Shown: piece by piece, positions 1 to 8,978 of the stretch
Position numbering within the stretch: the first letter of the stretch is position 1
Layout: each line of letters starts with the position of its first letter
Source of the DNA: DASRAJ01 sp035638255
Lineage (GTDB): Bacteria > Bacteroidota > Bacteroidia > Chitinophagales > UBA10324
DNA: 64,000 bases
NCBI GenBank assembly: GCA_035638255.1
Contig: DASRAJ010000164.1
Span: forward strand, 1 to 64,000
Direction of reading: 5' to 3'
The notes under the pieces: model-generated
Told to the model about the DNA's origin: nothing
Databases searched by the model: none
Seen by the model: the letters and a program-made list of their open reading frames with translations, nothing else
Made by a program: the position numbers and the translations under genes

Positions 1-960
1 GGCGCCGGTCTCGATTACATTTCTTATGGGTTGATGATGCAGGAAATTGAAAGGGGTGATAGCGGTGTTCGTTCAACAGCTTCGGTGCAAGGTTCACTCG
101 TCATGTTTCCGATACATGCTTACGGAAGTGAGGCGCAACGAAAAAAATATTTACCCAAACTCGCCAAGGGTGAATGGATGGGATGCTTCGGATTAACAGA
201 GCCGGACTATGGTTCCAATCCTTCCGGCATGATCACCAATTTTAAAGATGCCGGCGACTATGTGATATTGAATGGAGCAAAGATGTGGATCTCCAATGCC
301 CCCTTTGCAGAGATTGCAGTAGTATGGGCGAAAGATGAAGAAGGTGTAATTAGAGGGCTGATTGTGGAACGCGGTATGGAAGGATTCACTACACCTGAAA
401 CGCATGGCAAGTGGAGCTTGCGCGCATCTGCTACAGGAGAATTGGTTTTTGATAATGTGAAAGTGCCAAAGGAAAATATTTTTCCGAATGTAAAAGGTTT
501 GAAAGGTCCGCTTGGATGCTTGAGTAAGGCACGTTACGGAATTGCGTGGGGTGCACTCGGCGCAGCCATGGATTGTTATGATTCAGCATTGAGATATTCC
601 AAGGAGAGAATTCAGTTCGATAAACCAATCGCCTCATTCCAGCTCACGCAAAAAAAATTGGCGGAGATGATTACGGAAATCACTAAAGCGCAGTTGATGG
701 TGTGGCGACTCGGAGTTTTGATGAATGAAAATCGTGCAACTCCCGAACAAGTTTCAATGGCGAAAAGAAATTCAGTGGAGATTGCATTGGACATTGCGCG
801 TGAGGCGCGGCAGATTCACGGTGGTATGGGCATCACCGGAGAGTACCCGATCATGCGGCACATGATGAATCTTGAATCCGTTGTTACCTACGAGGGAACT
901 CACGATATTCATCTGCTGATTACAGGGATGGATGTGACGGGGATAAATGCGTTTAAATGA
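1..960 (+). CDS. gcdH: Glutaryl-CoA dehydrogenase-like acyl-CoA dehydrogenase, 5' end missing
   Basis: Flavin-dependent acyl-CoA dehydrogenase closest to the glutaryl-CoA dehydrogenase branch, which oxidises and decarboxylates glutaryl-CoA to crotonyl-CoA in lysine and tryptophan breakdown. The frame is open from the first base, so the N-terminal part lies outside the window and about 319 residues are visible. Recognisable blocks are RSTASVQGSLVMFPI, the middle-domain CFGLTEPDYGSNPSGM, SLRASATGELVFDNV, ARYGIAWGALGA and, near the C-terminus, YEGTHDIH, which carries the catalytic glutamate of this branch. The gene ends with an ordinary TGA. A degraded second copy of its 3' third lies about 500 bp downstream. 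The substrate is inferred from motif similarity; another short-chain dicarboxyl-CoA cannot be excluded. Confidence 0.85.
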   Translation, partial: GAGLDYISYGLMMQEIERGDSGVRSTASVQGSLVMFPIHAYGSEAQRKKYLPKLAKGEWMGCFGLTEPDYGSNPSGMITNFKDAGDYVILNGAKMWISNAPFAEIAVVWAKDEEGVIRGLIVERGMEGFTTPETHGKWSLRASATGELVFDNVKVPKENIFPNVKGLKGPLGCLSKARYGIAWGALGAAMDCYDSALRYSKERIQFDKPIASFQLTQKKLAEMITEITKAQLMVWRLGVLMNENRATPEQVSMAKRNSVEIALDIAREARQIHGGMGITGEYPIMRHMMNLESVVTYEGTHDIHLLITGMDVTGINAFK

Positions 961-1064
961 CGAGACATTGCAGTCTTTACCTTTTTTCCAGCGAGATATT
1001 TGGACTTTGGAAATTATAGAGCTATACTTGCAATCACCAACAAATTGACAATCTTTCCAAGCTT

Positions 1065-1265
1065 ATGAGTCCCACAGAAAAAACCGATTCAATTGAAACA
1101 ATCTTTAAGGAGCTACAGGATAAAGCTAAAATTCTTTATCCCAATCTTCTTGATGAGATTAATGCTTTCAATAGCAATCAACTTTCATTAGAAGAGTTAG
1201 AAAGATATCGGTCACTGCTCAACCAGACCCCAGCAGTCATCTCTTCTAATCACGTGGTTGCCTGA
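1065..1265 (+). CDS. Small hypothetical protein, possibly a remnant
   Basis: A 66-residue open frame with an ATG start, rich in Glu, Leu and Asn, containing KAKILYPNLLDEINAFN and a helical LSLEELERYRSLLNQTP segment. I do not recognise a family. It has no signal peptide or membrane segment. It lies between intact gcdH and clearly decayed sequence and its last 16 bases overlap a fragment on the other strand, so it may be a genuine short gene or the leftover of one. Confidence 0.35.
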   Translation: MSPTEKTDSIETIFKELQDKAKILYPNLLDEINAFNSNQLSLEELERYRSLLNQTPAVISSNHVVA

Positions 1266-1351
1266 GTTTGTGTTTTCAACCCGAGCTCTTTCATTAGTTC
1301 TTTAAAGAATAAATATTTCGTCCCGGAAACCTTGATTGTTATTTCTTTCAT
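1250..1351 (-). pseudogene. Antitoxin-like small protein fragment
   Basis: A 33-residue minus-strand frame starting MKEITIKV and continuing with FFKELMKELGL. This is the N-terminal pattern of small DUF2683/antitoxin-like proteins common in Bacteroidota, which normally continue for another 30-50 residues. Here the frame stops directly after that segment and no C-terminal half is visible, so I read it as a truncated remnant. The family call rests on pattern memory only. Confidence 0.3.
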
Positions 1352-1446
1352 CTCATCATTACGATCAATTGTTTCTCTGCCATTCTTTCTTATCAGAAGA
1401 GAATCAAGAATACATGTCCCTTCAACATGAACGATTGCTTGCAATG

Positions 1447-1663
1447 CAAAAAATAGCCGAGATGATTAACGAAATCACCAAAGCGCAGTTGATGGTGTGC
1501 GTCTCGGAGTTTTGATGAATGAAAACCGAGCGAGTCCCGAACAGGTTTCAAAGGCAAAAAGAAATTCAGTTGATATATTGCATTGGATGTTGCAAGTGAG
1601 GCAAGACAGATTCACAGAGGTATATGCATCAGCGGCGAGTACCCAATCATGCAGCACATGATG
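1447..1663 (+). pseudogene. Degenerate duplicate of the 3' part of gcdH
   Basis: About 217 bases align along their whole length with bases 647-867 of the intact upstream dehydrogenase gene. They begin at the equivalent of KLAEMITEITKAQLMVW and end at the equivalent of EYPIMRHMM. Relative to the intact copy there is a one-base deletion after GCGCAGTTGATGGTGTG and a two-base insertion after the AAAAGAAATTCAGT block, plus many substitutions, so no continuous protein is made. The 3' end carrying the catalytic YEGTHDIH is absent. This is a same-strand partial duplication that has decayed. Confidence 0.85.
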
Positions 1664-1777
1664 GTGATTTGCTTGTATTCTACAGTAATTACACTGTTAA
1701 TTGTGGGCGCCTGCGATGAAATCTAAATAGCTTATTATTGTAATAGCATAGTTTAGTATCACCTCAATCGTATCCTC

Positions 1778-4351
1778 ATGAAAGGAAAAATGCTACAACT
1801 TAAATCATCAGGGCTGCTGTTAATCTTGTCCGCAATACTAACACTGATCAGTATTAAAGCGTCAGCTACCTGCCTCGCAGGTTATACATGGACACAAAGC
1901 GCGGATAATATAATTGCGTTTACCGACGCTTCTACCGGCACTACCATCAACACCACATACTATTGGAGTTTTGGTGATGGAAATTACGGCTCAACTCAAA
2001 ACCCTGTGCACACTTATAATATTCCGGGTACTTACTACGCTTGCTTACACATCATGGATTCGCTGTGCAGCAGTTATTTCTGTGATTCAATTACTGTGAC
2101 AGGAATAATTATTTGTAACATGACTGTTGGCTGCTATGAATACGCGCATGCGAGCTGCCCAACATGCGCCGATGGTGAAGCTCATTCTTTCGCATCAGGA
2201 GGAATGGCTCCGTATTCTTATTCATGGAACACAAATCCTGTTCAGACAACTCAATCAGCAACCGGTCTTTTACCCGGTGCATATACCGTATGCGTTACCG
2301 ATGCCAATGGATGTACAGCCTGCTGCACGGTTACGATTGACACTTTTAGCTGTACGTTGAGCGCTTACTGCTACGAGTATGTGCATGCAAGCTGCCCCAC
2401 CTGCGCTGATGGTGCGGCACATTCTTATGCTTATGGAGGAACGTATCCTTATTCTTATGTGTGGAACACAAACCCTGTTCAGACAACTTCTTCTGCCACC
2501 GGCCTTTTGCCCGGAACATACATTGTATGTATTACTGACGCCAATGGATGCACAGGTTGCTGCACAGTAACTATTGATACTGCTGGCTGTACTATGACCG
2601 CTGCCTGCTACCAGTATGCGCCTGCAAGCTGCCCCACCTGTGCTGATGGTATTGCTCACTCAGGTCCATACGGAGGAACGGCTCCGTTTACTTATGAGTG
2701 GAACACCAACCCCGTTCAAACCACTGCTGCTGCAACTGGCCTTTTACCCGGAGCATACACTGTTTGTATTACTGATGCCAATGGATGCACTGCCTGTTGC
2801 ACGGTAACGATTGATACTTTTAGTTGCACCATGAGCGCTTACTGCTATGAGTATGTGCATGCAAGCTGCCCCACCTGCGCTGATGGTGCGGCACACGCTT
2901 ATGCTTACGGGGGAACGTATCCGTATTCTTATGTATGGAACACAAACCCGGTTCAGACAACTTCATCCGCCACCGGTCTTTTACCCGGAACCTACACTGT
3001 GTGTATTACTGATGCGAATGGATGCACAGGTTGCTGCACTGTAACTATTGATACTGCCGGTTGTACCATGACGGCTGGCTGCTACGAGTATGCACATGCA
3101 AGCTGCCCTACCTGTGCTGATGGTGAAGCTCATTCCTATGCATCAGGGGGAACGGCTCCGTATTCTTATTCGTGGAACACAAATCCTGTTCAGACAACTC
3201 AAGCTGCCACCGGGCTTTTACCCGGAGCATATACTGTATGTATTACTGATGCTAATGGATGTACTGCCTGTTGCACGGTTACGATTGATACATTTGGCTG
3301 CACCATGAGCGCTTACTGCTACGAGTATGTGCACGCAAGCTGCCCTACCTGTGCGGATGGTGCGGCACACTCTTATGCTTATGGGGGAACGTATCCGTAT
3401 TCTTATGTGTGGAACACAAACCCCGTTCAGACAACTTCATCTGCCACCGGTCTTTTGCCCGGAACATACACTGTATGTATTACTGATGCGAATGGATGCA
3501 CAGGTTGCTGCAGTGTAACTATTGATACTGCTGGTTGTACCATGACTGTTGGGTGCTATGAGTATGCCCAGGCAAGCTGTCCCACCTGCTCTGATGGTAT
3601 AGCTCACTCTTATGCTTCTGGCGGAACGGCTCCGTATTCTTATTCGTGGAATACAAACCCCGTTCAGACAACTCAAGCTGCCACCGGTCTTTTACCCGGA
3701 GCATATACTGTCTGTATTACTGATGCTAATGGATGTACGGCTTGTTGCACCGTGGCAGTTTACTATAGCAATCCAAATTGTTCCGCATATTATTACCTCT
3801 ACCCGGATACCTCTGTCGCGCACACCTATTGGGCTGTGAATATGTCGGCCGGAGTGCCGCCACTTACCTATTTATGGAGCTGGGGCGATGGTACTTATGA
3901 TTCTATTGCTTATCCAACTCATACTTATGCTAACGCCGGATATTACACCATCTGTTTATACATTCAGGATTCTACGGGATGCACGGATAGTATATGCAAT
4001 TCATATCAGCTTCAAAAGCTGTCAGCGGAAAATACGATCATTACTGTAAATGTTATTCAAAATATTCCCTCAACCGTTGAAAATACAAACGTGTTGCAAT
4101 CATGGTCGGTATTTCCCAATCCTGCCCAGGGTTCTGCTTTCATCAATTACACACTCCTATTACCGGCAAAAGTGAGCATTGATTTATACGATGTCCTGGG
4201 AAATAAGGTGTACAGGGTGGAGAAGGGTGATGAACTGACAGGTGAATACAACGCTTATATTGATACCCGCAAACTAAGCAGTGGAATTTATGTATTGCAG
4301 ATTCATGCAGGTAATCAGGTTGCTACGCAAAAGATTGCAGTTATAAAGTGA
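1778..4351 (+). CDS. Giant Cys-rich tandem-repeat surface protein with PKD domains and T9SS sorting domain
   Basis: An 857-residue exported protein. Order of parts: signal peptide (about 1-30, hydrophobic LLLILSAILTLISI); a PKD domain with the signature YYWSFGDGNYG; seven tandem 79-residue repeats (about residues 115-665); a second PKD domain with LWSWGDGTYDS; and a C-terminal T9SS type A sorting domain with SVFPNPAQGS and SSGIYVLQI. Each repeat has eight or nine cysteines, including SCPTCADG, NGCT.CC and CYEY, and the SprB-like core YSYxWNTNPVQTT followed by ATGLLPGxYTVCITDANGC. Odd and even repeats form two alternating subtypes. It is probably a cell-surface or secreted adhesin-like protein stabilised by disulphides. 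SprB-type repeats occur in Bacteroidota gliding adhesins, but a gliding role here is inference. ATG codons at residues 1 and 5 are both possible starts. Confidence 0.85.
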   Translation: MKGKMLQLKSSGLLLILSAILTLISIKASATCLAGYTWTQSADNIIAFTDASTGTTINTTYYWSFGDGNYGSTQNPVHTYNIPGTYYACLHIMDSLCSSYFCDSITVTGIIICNMTVGCYEYAHASCPTCADGEAHSFASGGMAPYSYSWNTNPVQTTQSATGLLPGAYTVCVTDANGCTACCTVTIDTFSCTLSAYCYEYVHASCPTCADGAAHSYAYGGTYPYSYVWNTNPVQTTSSATGLLPGTYIVCITDANGCTGCCTVTIDTAGCTMTAACYQYAPASCPTCADGIAHSGPYGGTAPFTYEWNTNPVQTTAAATGLLPGAYTVCITDANGCTACCTVTIDTFSCTMSAYCYEYVHASCPTCADGAAHAYAYGGTYPYSYVWNTNPVQTTSSATGLLPGTYTVCITDANGCTGCCTVTIDTAGCTMTAGCYEYAHASCPTCADGEAHSYASGGTAPYSYSWNTNPVQTTQAATGLLPGAYTVCITDANGCTACCTVTIDTFGCTMSAYCYEYVHASCPTCADGAAHSYAYGGTYPYSYVWNTNPVQTTSSATGLLPGTYTVCITDANGCTGCCSVTIDTAGCTMTVGCYEYAQASCPTCSDGIAHSYASGGTAPYSYSWNTNPVQTTQAATGLLPGAYTVCITDANGCTACCTVAVYYSNPNCSAYYYLYPDTSVAHTYWAVNMSAGVPPLTYLWSWGDGTYDSIAYPTHTYANAGYYTICLYIQDSTGCTDSICNSYQLQKLSAENTIITVNVIQNIPSTVENTNVLQSWSVFPNPAQGSAFINYTLLLPAKVSIDLYDVLGNKVYRVEKGDELTGEYNAYIDTRKLSSGIYVLQIHAGNQVATQKIAVIK
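2120..3763 (+). repeat. Seven in-frame 237-bp tandem repeats (A/B alternating)
   Basis: The coding sequence repeats with an exact 79-codon period starting at 2120, 2357, 2594, 2831, 3068, 3305 and 3542; the last unit loses similarity near its end. Odd units carry TA.CC and a variable second line (SASGG, GPYGG); even units carry the AYCYEYVHASCPTC start, AYGGTYPYSYVW, and TG.CC. The repeating unit of evolution therefore looks like a 474-bp pair. Third-codon positions vary between copies, so the copies are under selection for protein sequence and are not very recent. Confidence 0.9.
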
Positions 4352-4529
4352 CGTTGATTTTACCTCAGAGATAATTTGCAGAGCAACTGCGCATGCCTTA
4401 ACCAACTAAATTGCATGTGTGCCATCAATGTCATTAAAATTCTTAACTTAATGATAAGGGGCTTGCTAAACGAGGTTTAAAATTTTGATTTCCTGCCCAA
4501 CCTTTTTCTCTTTCCGTTCGTGAAGGTAT

Positions 4530-5123
4530 TTGAATGGTGTATGCTGCGTACCTTTCTTCTTCGTGATAATAGAACTTGACCTCATTACTGCCTGCATAAA
4601 ACGGGAGCGAAAAGCTGAGTACGAGCTATACCGCCTCACCTATGCACACTTGATGTCTATATGTTTCCGCTATGCGAATTCGAGGGAAGAGGCAAAAGAA
4701 TTGCTGAACATGGGTTTTATCAGGATACTTTATAACCTTGAAAAATACAAACCGCAAATTCCCTTCAAGACCTGGTCAAGAAAGGTAATGATCAATGTGC
4801 TCATTGATGAATACCGGAAAGAAAAAAAACATCATGACGTTATTCAGTATATCGAAGATTACAATGAAACGGAGGATTACTCGGAACTGAATGAAGCATT
4901 AATAAAAATGAATGTTGACCAGATACATGGTTTGATAACAAAGCTCCCTCCTGTTAGTCAAAAGGTGTTTAACCTCTATGCAATAGATGGGTACAGCCAT
5001 AAGGAAATTGCCGAGATGCTCAACATGTCAGAAGGAACCTCTAAATGGCATGTGAGTTTTTCCCGGAATGAATTAAAGGAAATGATACAAAAATTTATTT
5101 CTCCATTAAAAAAAGTAGTATGA
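4530..5123 (+). CDS. RNA polymerase ECF-type sigma-70 factor
   Basis: A 197-residue ECF sigma factor. Region 2 contains EYELYRLTYAHLMSICFRY, EEAKELLNMGFIRIL and FKTWSRKVMINVLIDEYRK; region 4 contains LPPVSQKVFNLYAIDGYSHKE followed by a helix-turn-helix ending EGTSKWHVSFSR. It should direct core polymerase to a small regulon in answer to an envelope signal. The family usually starts just before the ELDLITACIK block, so a GTG at 4563 may be the true start and the first 11 residues (MNGVCCVPFFF) may be untranslated. Its stop overlaps the next ORF's start by four bases (ATGA), so the two are translationally coupled and probably functionally paired. Confidence 0.85.
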   Translation: MNGVCCVPFFFVIIELDLITACIKRERKAEYELYRLTYAHLMSICFRYANSREEAKELLNMGFIRILYNLEKYKPQIPFKTWSRKVMINVLIDEYRKEKKHHDVIQYIEDYNETEDYSELNEALIKMNVDQIHGLITKLPPVSQKVFNLYAIDGYSHKEIAEMLNMSEGTSKWHVSFSRNELKEMIQKFISPLKKVV

Positions 5124-6526
5124 GCGCCGACGAAAATAAATTTGACGAGATCCTCAGGGAAAAATTTTCATCCAAGGATTTCCCGTTTGATGAAGAGAAC
5201 TGGGAACGGGCTGAGAAGAAAATAGATGCGGACCGGAAGAAGAAAAAATTATGGAGATTAGCTTTTATTTTCTTCCTTGGATTATCTGCCGGCATTGCAG
5301 TCATGATTCCGTTCGTGAATCATGAAACACAGAGCGGGAATAAAATTGTTTCTCCGCCAACGGAAACAATAAAACCGGGAAAATCTCTAAGTGAGAATGC
5401 AAATAAGAATGATAATTCTTCTTCCGAACCTGCGAACCAAAATAAAAATGCTGAAGTAGAAACAAAAAATGCATCTGCGCAAAAAAACGCGGACGGGAAT
5501 GAAAAATATATCTCGGCTAAATCTAACTCTTTGAAGAACGAATTGTCAATTGGTAAGGAATCAATTCCTGCTTCAGCGAAGGACATTAATCCTTCAGAAA
5601 CTTCAGTGAGTAAAAATAAAACAGGAAAAAGAGGATCTCAATTTTCGTTTGATTCAGTGGCCTCATCGGACAATGTTTCAACTCCGGTTGTAATTAGTCA
5701 GAATGTAATTGCAAACGCAAACACCATTCATGAAAATCCAATTAGTGAAAATCATCCCGGCAATCCGCAATCAACGAATGATACTTCGGATAATGCGATA
5801 GTGCCGTTAATTCCAGGCGACACTGTGAAAGCGACTAAAGATTCTTCAGTCACAGCGTTTCAGGAAAGTGCTCCGGCAGAACAACCTCAACTCCAAAATT
5901 CAACATGTGTTACTATCTTTTCTATTGAAGCCGGAACTACTTATCTGTTCGGTTGGCAATATGACGTCACAGTGGAAGGAAGAGGATTTAATCCTGTTTC
6001 CGGAATCGGGGTTACTCATTTCTTCAATACAAAGTGGGCAATATATACAGGCATGCAGTACGGCAGTGTTGCGCATTTGAACGTCAGCGAAAAAAGATTT
6101 ACAACCTTAATTTTGGATTTTGGTGAAAACTATGTTGATACAACTATCGCAACTAAGTGGATTCATTATGCCGTTGTTCCCCTTTTTGTACAATATCATT
6201 TCGGCAATAAGAACTTTATCGGTATTGGCGGCTCTGTGGCGCATCTTGTAAATACTACGAGTGATTTGATTATAACCAAGCATTCAGATTTCAAAGACGT
6301 GGAGCAATTAAAGACAGTATCGTTAGGCTACATTGAAGGATTTAATTCCTGGAATGCTTCCGTTGCGCTGGCTTATGGACGGGGGATTACAGGTAAGTTC
6401 AGAGTTTCGGCGGAAGTGCATTGTGGCTTGTTTGACATCAAAGACAATACATTTTTTTCAACTCAAACATTTGAGCGAAGCACAGGTATAAAACTTTTGC
6501 TTTCGTATGATTTGTGTAATCATTGA
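5120..6526 (+). CDS. Inner-membrane-anchored regulator-like protein with C-terminal outer-membrane beta-barrel-like domain
   Basis: A 468-residue protein. Residues 1-48 are charged and cytoplasmic-looking (FDEENWERAEKKID, then a Lys-rich stretch), followed by one hydrophobic helix at about 49-68 (LAFIFFLGLSAGIAVMIP). A long low-complexity Asn/Ser/Lys-rich linker runs to about residue 265. The C-terminal 200 residues alternate like a beta-barrel or porin-family domain (IEAGTTYLFGW, GIGVTHFFNTKWAIYTGMQYG, KLLLSYDL). The position directly behind an ECF sigma gene, with overlapping ATGA, suggests it restrains or senses for that sigma factor. This layout is frequent in Bacteroidota, but no classical zinc anti-sigma motif is visible, so the anti-sigma role is inferred. 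Confidence 0.65.
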   Translation: MSADENKFDEILREKFSSKDFPFDEENWERAEKKIDADRKKKKLWRLAFIFFLGLSAGIAVMIPFVNHETQSGNKIVSPPTETIKPGKSLSENANKNDNSSSEPANQNKNAEVETKNASAQKNADGNEKYISAKSNSLKNELSIGKESIPASAKDINPSETSVSKNKTGKRGSQFSFDSVASSDNVSTPVVISQNVIANANTIHENPISENHPGNPQSTNDTSDNAIVPLIPGDTVKATKDSSVTAFQESAPAEQPQLQNSTCVTIFSIEAGTTYLFGWQYDVTVEGRGFNPVSGIGVTHFFNTKWAIYTGMQYGSVAHLNVSEKRFTTLILDFGENYVDTTIATKWIHYAVVPLFVQYHFGNKNFIGIGGSVAHLVNTTSDLIITKHSDFKDVEQLKTVSLGYIEGFNSWNASVALAYGRGITGKFRVSAEVHCGLFDIKDNTFFSTQTFERSTGIKLLLSYDLCNH

Positions 6527-6530
6527 CATT

Positions 6531-7643
6531 ATGAAGAACATTCGAATCATTTTTCTTTTCCTGTGTGGAGCAATAACCACAACCGGCTGTCATAAAAATT
6601 ATCCGTCCACCCCCCCACCTCCTATTCCTGAATTTACTTTCAGCGGAACGATAAACGGAGATTCCATGAGCCTGCAGGCGGGAGTGAACGATTACTATAT
6701 GTTCACTTCTTATTCGCTGGATGGAAATGGCGTCTATGATTTCACGGGTGAATTCCGGGATAAAAATTGTTCTTCAAACTGTCCCAACTCGCTGAAGATT
6801 GATTTTAAGGACTACCGGAAGTATGCCATTCTTCCCACAAGCATTGATACTACCATTGTCCCGGGATATTATTCATTTGCTACACCTGCAGGTACATCCA
6901 CAAAATTTTACGTACTGTTTTTTGACACCTTATATAATGGCACAGCACAAACCTATTCCTGGGATTTTGGTGATGGAACAACCTTTAATGATCATAACCC
7001 GATACATTTATATTACCATCCCGGAGTTTATAACGTTTCGTTTAGTGCGGAAGCGGCTTCCTGTTCTTCATCACTCAATAATGATTTAGTACTTGGGCAG
7101 GCGGGAAGCGCTTTTCACTCCCCATTCTCTGAGAGCAGCTCGACAGGAAATCTTGTCCATTTTACGGGTTACCCGGGAGGCATTCCTCCTGCCACCTGGA
7201 TTTTAGATTTTGGGGACGGAAGCATCACAACCGGCACCAATTGGAACCACACTTATTCCGCACCGGGCGTTTATGCTGCAACACTTACTGTGACAGATGC
7301 TACCGGCTCCACGGCGATTAGTCGGGTAAACGCTGCCACAGAAACTGCTACAACTTGTTACGCTGATTTTTATCCGAAAGACACTATAACCATTGCTAAC
7401 CCCTGGAACTTTGCAGATGTGACAGTTGAATGGCATGATGGAGCCGGAAATTTATATACATCATTTGATAACAGCCAGCCTTACAATAGCTTGTTCAAAG
7501 TAATTTCTGTTGAAGATTATCAAGACAACATTAGCGGGCAACCTACCAAAAAAATCCACGCTGTAATCTACTCCACGCTCTACAGCGGCATCAATAGCGT
7601 AGTTCTTATGGGTGATGTTGTTTTTTCAGTGGCTTATTTATAA
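6531..7643 (+). CDS. PKD-domain lipoprotein of the sigma-factor operon
   Basis: A 370-residue lipoprotein; the start at MKNIRIIF gives a lipobox ending TTTGC, with Cys about residue 20, followed by a Pro-rich tether. Two PKD-type domains are visible from the signatures YSWDFGDGTTFNDHNP and ILDFGDGSITTG, each with the closing GVYN/GVYA strand. It starts four bases after the preceding stop, so it is the third gene of the sigma operon and may be the surface partner or target of that system. Ligand unknown. Confidence 0.75.
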   Translation: MKNIRIIFLFLCGAITTTGCHKNYPSTPPPPIPEFTFSGTINGDSMSLQAGVNDYYMFTSYSLDGNGVYDFTGEFRDKNCSSNCPNSLKIDFKDYRKYAILPTSIDTTIVPGYYSFATPAGTSTKFYVLFFDTLYNGTAQTYSWDFGDGTTFNDHNPIHLYYHPGVYNVSFSAEAASCSSSLNNDLVLGQAGSAFHSPFSESSSTGNLVHFTGYPGGIPPATWILDFGDGSITTGTNWNHTYSAPGVYAATLTVTDATGSTAISRVNAATETATTCYADFYPKDTITIANPWNFADVTVEWHDGAGNLYTSFDNSQPYNSLFKVISVEDYQDNISGQPTKKIHAVIYSTLYSGINSVVLMGDVVFSVAYL

Positions 7644-7655
7644 AGATTGTGTATA

Positions 7656-8864
7656 TCAAAGTGATGCGACTTCTAAAGACCCCTCATGTTGCGGTTGAGC
7701 CTGCAAACTGATTGCAAATTTCCGGATATCTTCGGCCAACAATTTAGGTTGTTCCATGGCTGCAAAGTGTCCGCCTTTAGGCATTTTTGTCCATTGTTGC
7801 ACGTTGAAAAATTTATTTGTGAAGTCTTGTGGTGGTAAAAGGTCTATTTGAAATTCTGCAATAGCCGTCGGAACTTCCGTTCTTGTTCCTGTTTTATCAG
7901 AAGGGTTAAACTTGTTTAATGGGTTATACATCGTTTGTACCATGTCTTTCATGGCTTCACGGTAGTGCCGGAATGAAGAATTGATGGTTTGCGTTACCCA
8001 ATAAATTGTTATATTAGTAAGCAACTCATCTTTGGTAAAGCAGCTTTGTATATATCCATGGTTATCGCTCCAATTATGAAACTTTTCTACAATCCATGCA
8101 GCCAAACCAACAGGAGAATCATTTAATCCATAAGCTAAAGTTTGTGGTTTGGTGCTTTGAATCGTATTGTATGCTCCTTCTGTCATTTGCCACTTTGTGA
8201 TGGCTTCGAGATATTTTTTTTCTGAAGTATTTAAATTGTCAGGAGACATAGTTAGTATATGATGATAGGGAATATCGGTCAAATGAATACCCAACAATGA
8301 TTCAGCATGATATAAAGCAATTTGCTCAGTAATGCCGGTGCCTAAGTCACCACCATGTGCTACAAATTTTTCATAGCCCAATTCCCCTGTTATTAAGTTG
8401 GTAAAAAGTTTTGCAATTCGTTTAACATTCATTCCTGGCTCTGAGGGAATATCAGAAAACCCATGACCTGGAATAGACGGAATAATTACGTCAAAGGAAA
8501 AACCATTTTCATCGGCTTTAGTGAGCAATGGAATAATTTTTAAAAACCTTACAAATGAATCCGGCCATCCATGTGTCAAAAGCAATGGTATTGAATTCTT
8601 CCCCTCCCCTTTCCGGTGAATATAATGCAACCCAAAACCATCAACTGTTGTTTTAAAATGCGGGAAGGAATTAAGATATTTTTCCTGCTTTTTCCAATCA
8701 AAAATATCTTGCCAATAGCCGCACAATTCTTTTAAATAAGTCTTGTTTGTACCATATTCCCACTTTGAGTTTTCTATTTCATCTGTCCAACGAGTCTTTG
8801 CAATTCTGCTCTTCAAATCGTCAAGAACTCTTGGCTGAATATTAATTTCAAAGGGACTTTTCAT
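7656..8864 (-). CDS. Epoxide hydrolase (EHN-domain, alpha/beta hydrolase)
   Basis: A 402-residue protein of the microsomal-type epoxide hydrolase family, which opens epoxides to diols through an aspartyl ester intermediate. The N-terminal EHN domain (about 1-110) starts PFEINIQPRVLDDLKSRIAKTRW. It is followed by the oxyanion-loop LLLTHGWPDSFVRF, the nucleophile elbow AHGGDLGTGITEQIA (nucleophilic Asp), and a C-terminal GGHFAAMEQP carrying the catalytic His. No signal peptide is seen, so it is probably cytoplasmic. Upstream lies a 36-bp element also found before the ice-binding protein gene. Confidence 0.85.
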   Translation of the reverse strand: MKSPFEINIQPRVLDDLKSRIAKTRWTDEIENSKWEYGTNKTYLKELCGYWQDIFDWKKQEKYLNSFPHFKTTVDGFGLHYIHRKGEGKNSIPLLLTHGWPDSFVRFLKIIPLLTKADENGFSFDVIIPSIPGHGFSDIPSEPGMNVKRIAKLFTNLITGELGYEKFVAHGGDLGTGITEQIALYHAESLLGIHLTDIPYHHILTMSPDNLNTSEKKYLEAITKWQMTEGAYNTIQSTKPQTLAYGLNDSPVGLAAWIVEKFHNWSDNHGYIQSCFTKDELLTNITIYWVTQTINSSFRHYREAMKDMVQTMYNPLNKFNPSDKTGTRTEVPTAIAEFQIDLLPPQDFTNKFFNVQQWTKMPKGGHFAAMEQPKLLAEDIRKFAISLQAQPQHEGSLEVASL

Positions 8865-8942
8865 TTTTTTTAATTGATAGTATGAAATATATGGGTTTTG
8901 CAGGCCAATTTGATTCAGTTAAACTGACAAAGTGAGCGGATT

Positions 8943-8978
8943 GTTACACAATTAATGAAAAGTGTTACATAATTCACA
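8943..8978 (-). promoter_or_regulatory. 36-bp bipartite element upstream of epoxide hydrolase
   Basis: Read on the minus strand it is TGTGAATTATGTAAC, 13 bases, then TTGTGTAAC (with two shared border bases). TGTAAC occurs twice, 21 bp apart, and lies 78 bp before the start codon. The same blocks with identical spacing occur at 12323-12358. It is a likely binding site for an unknown regulator or an activator-dependent promoter. Confidence 0.5.

Noticed and set aside
2270..3704. Several overlapping open frames on both strands within the repeat gene
   Set aside because: They recur with the repeat period and give Cys/Ser/Arg-rich nonsense; they are shadows of the main gene.
2120..3763. Regular 237-bp repeats as a possible CRISPR array or satellite
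   Set aside because: The period is 79 codons, the frame is open throughout and changes are mainly synonymous or conservative, so it is a coding repeat.
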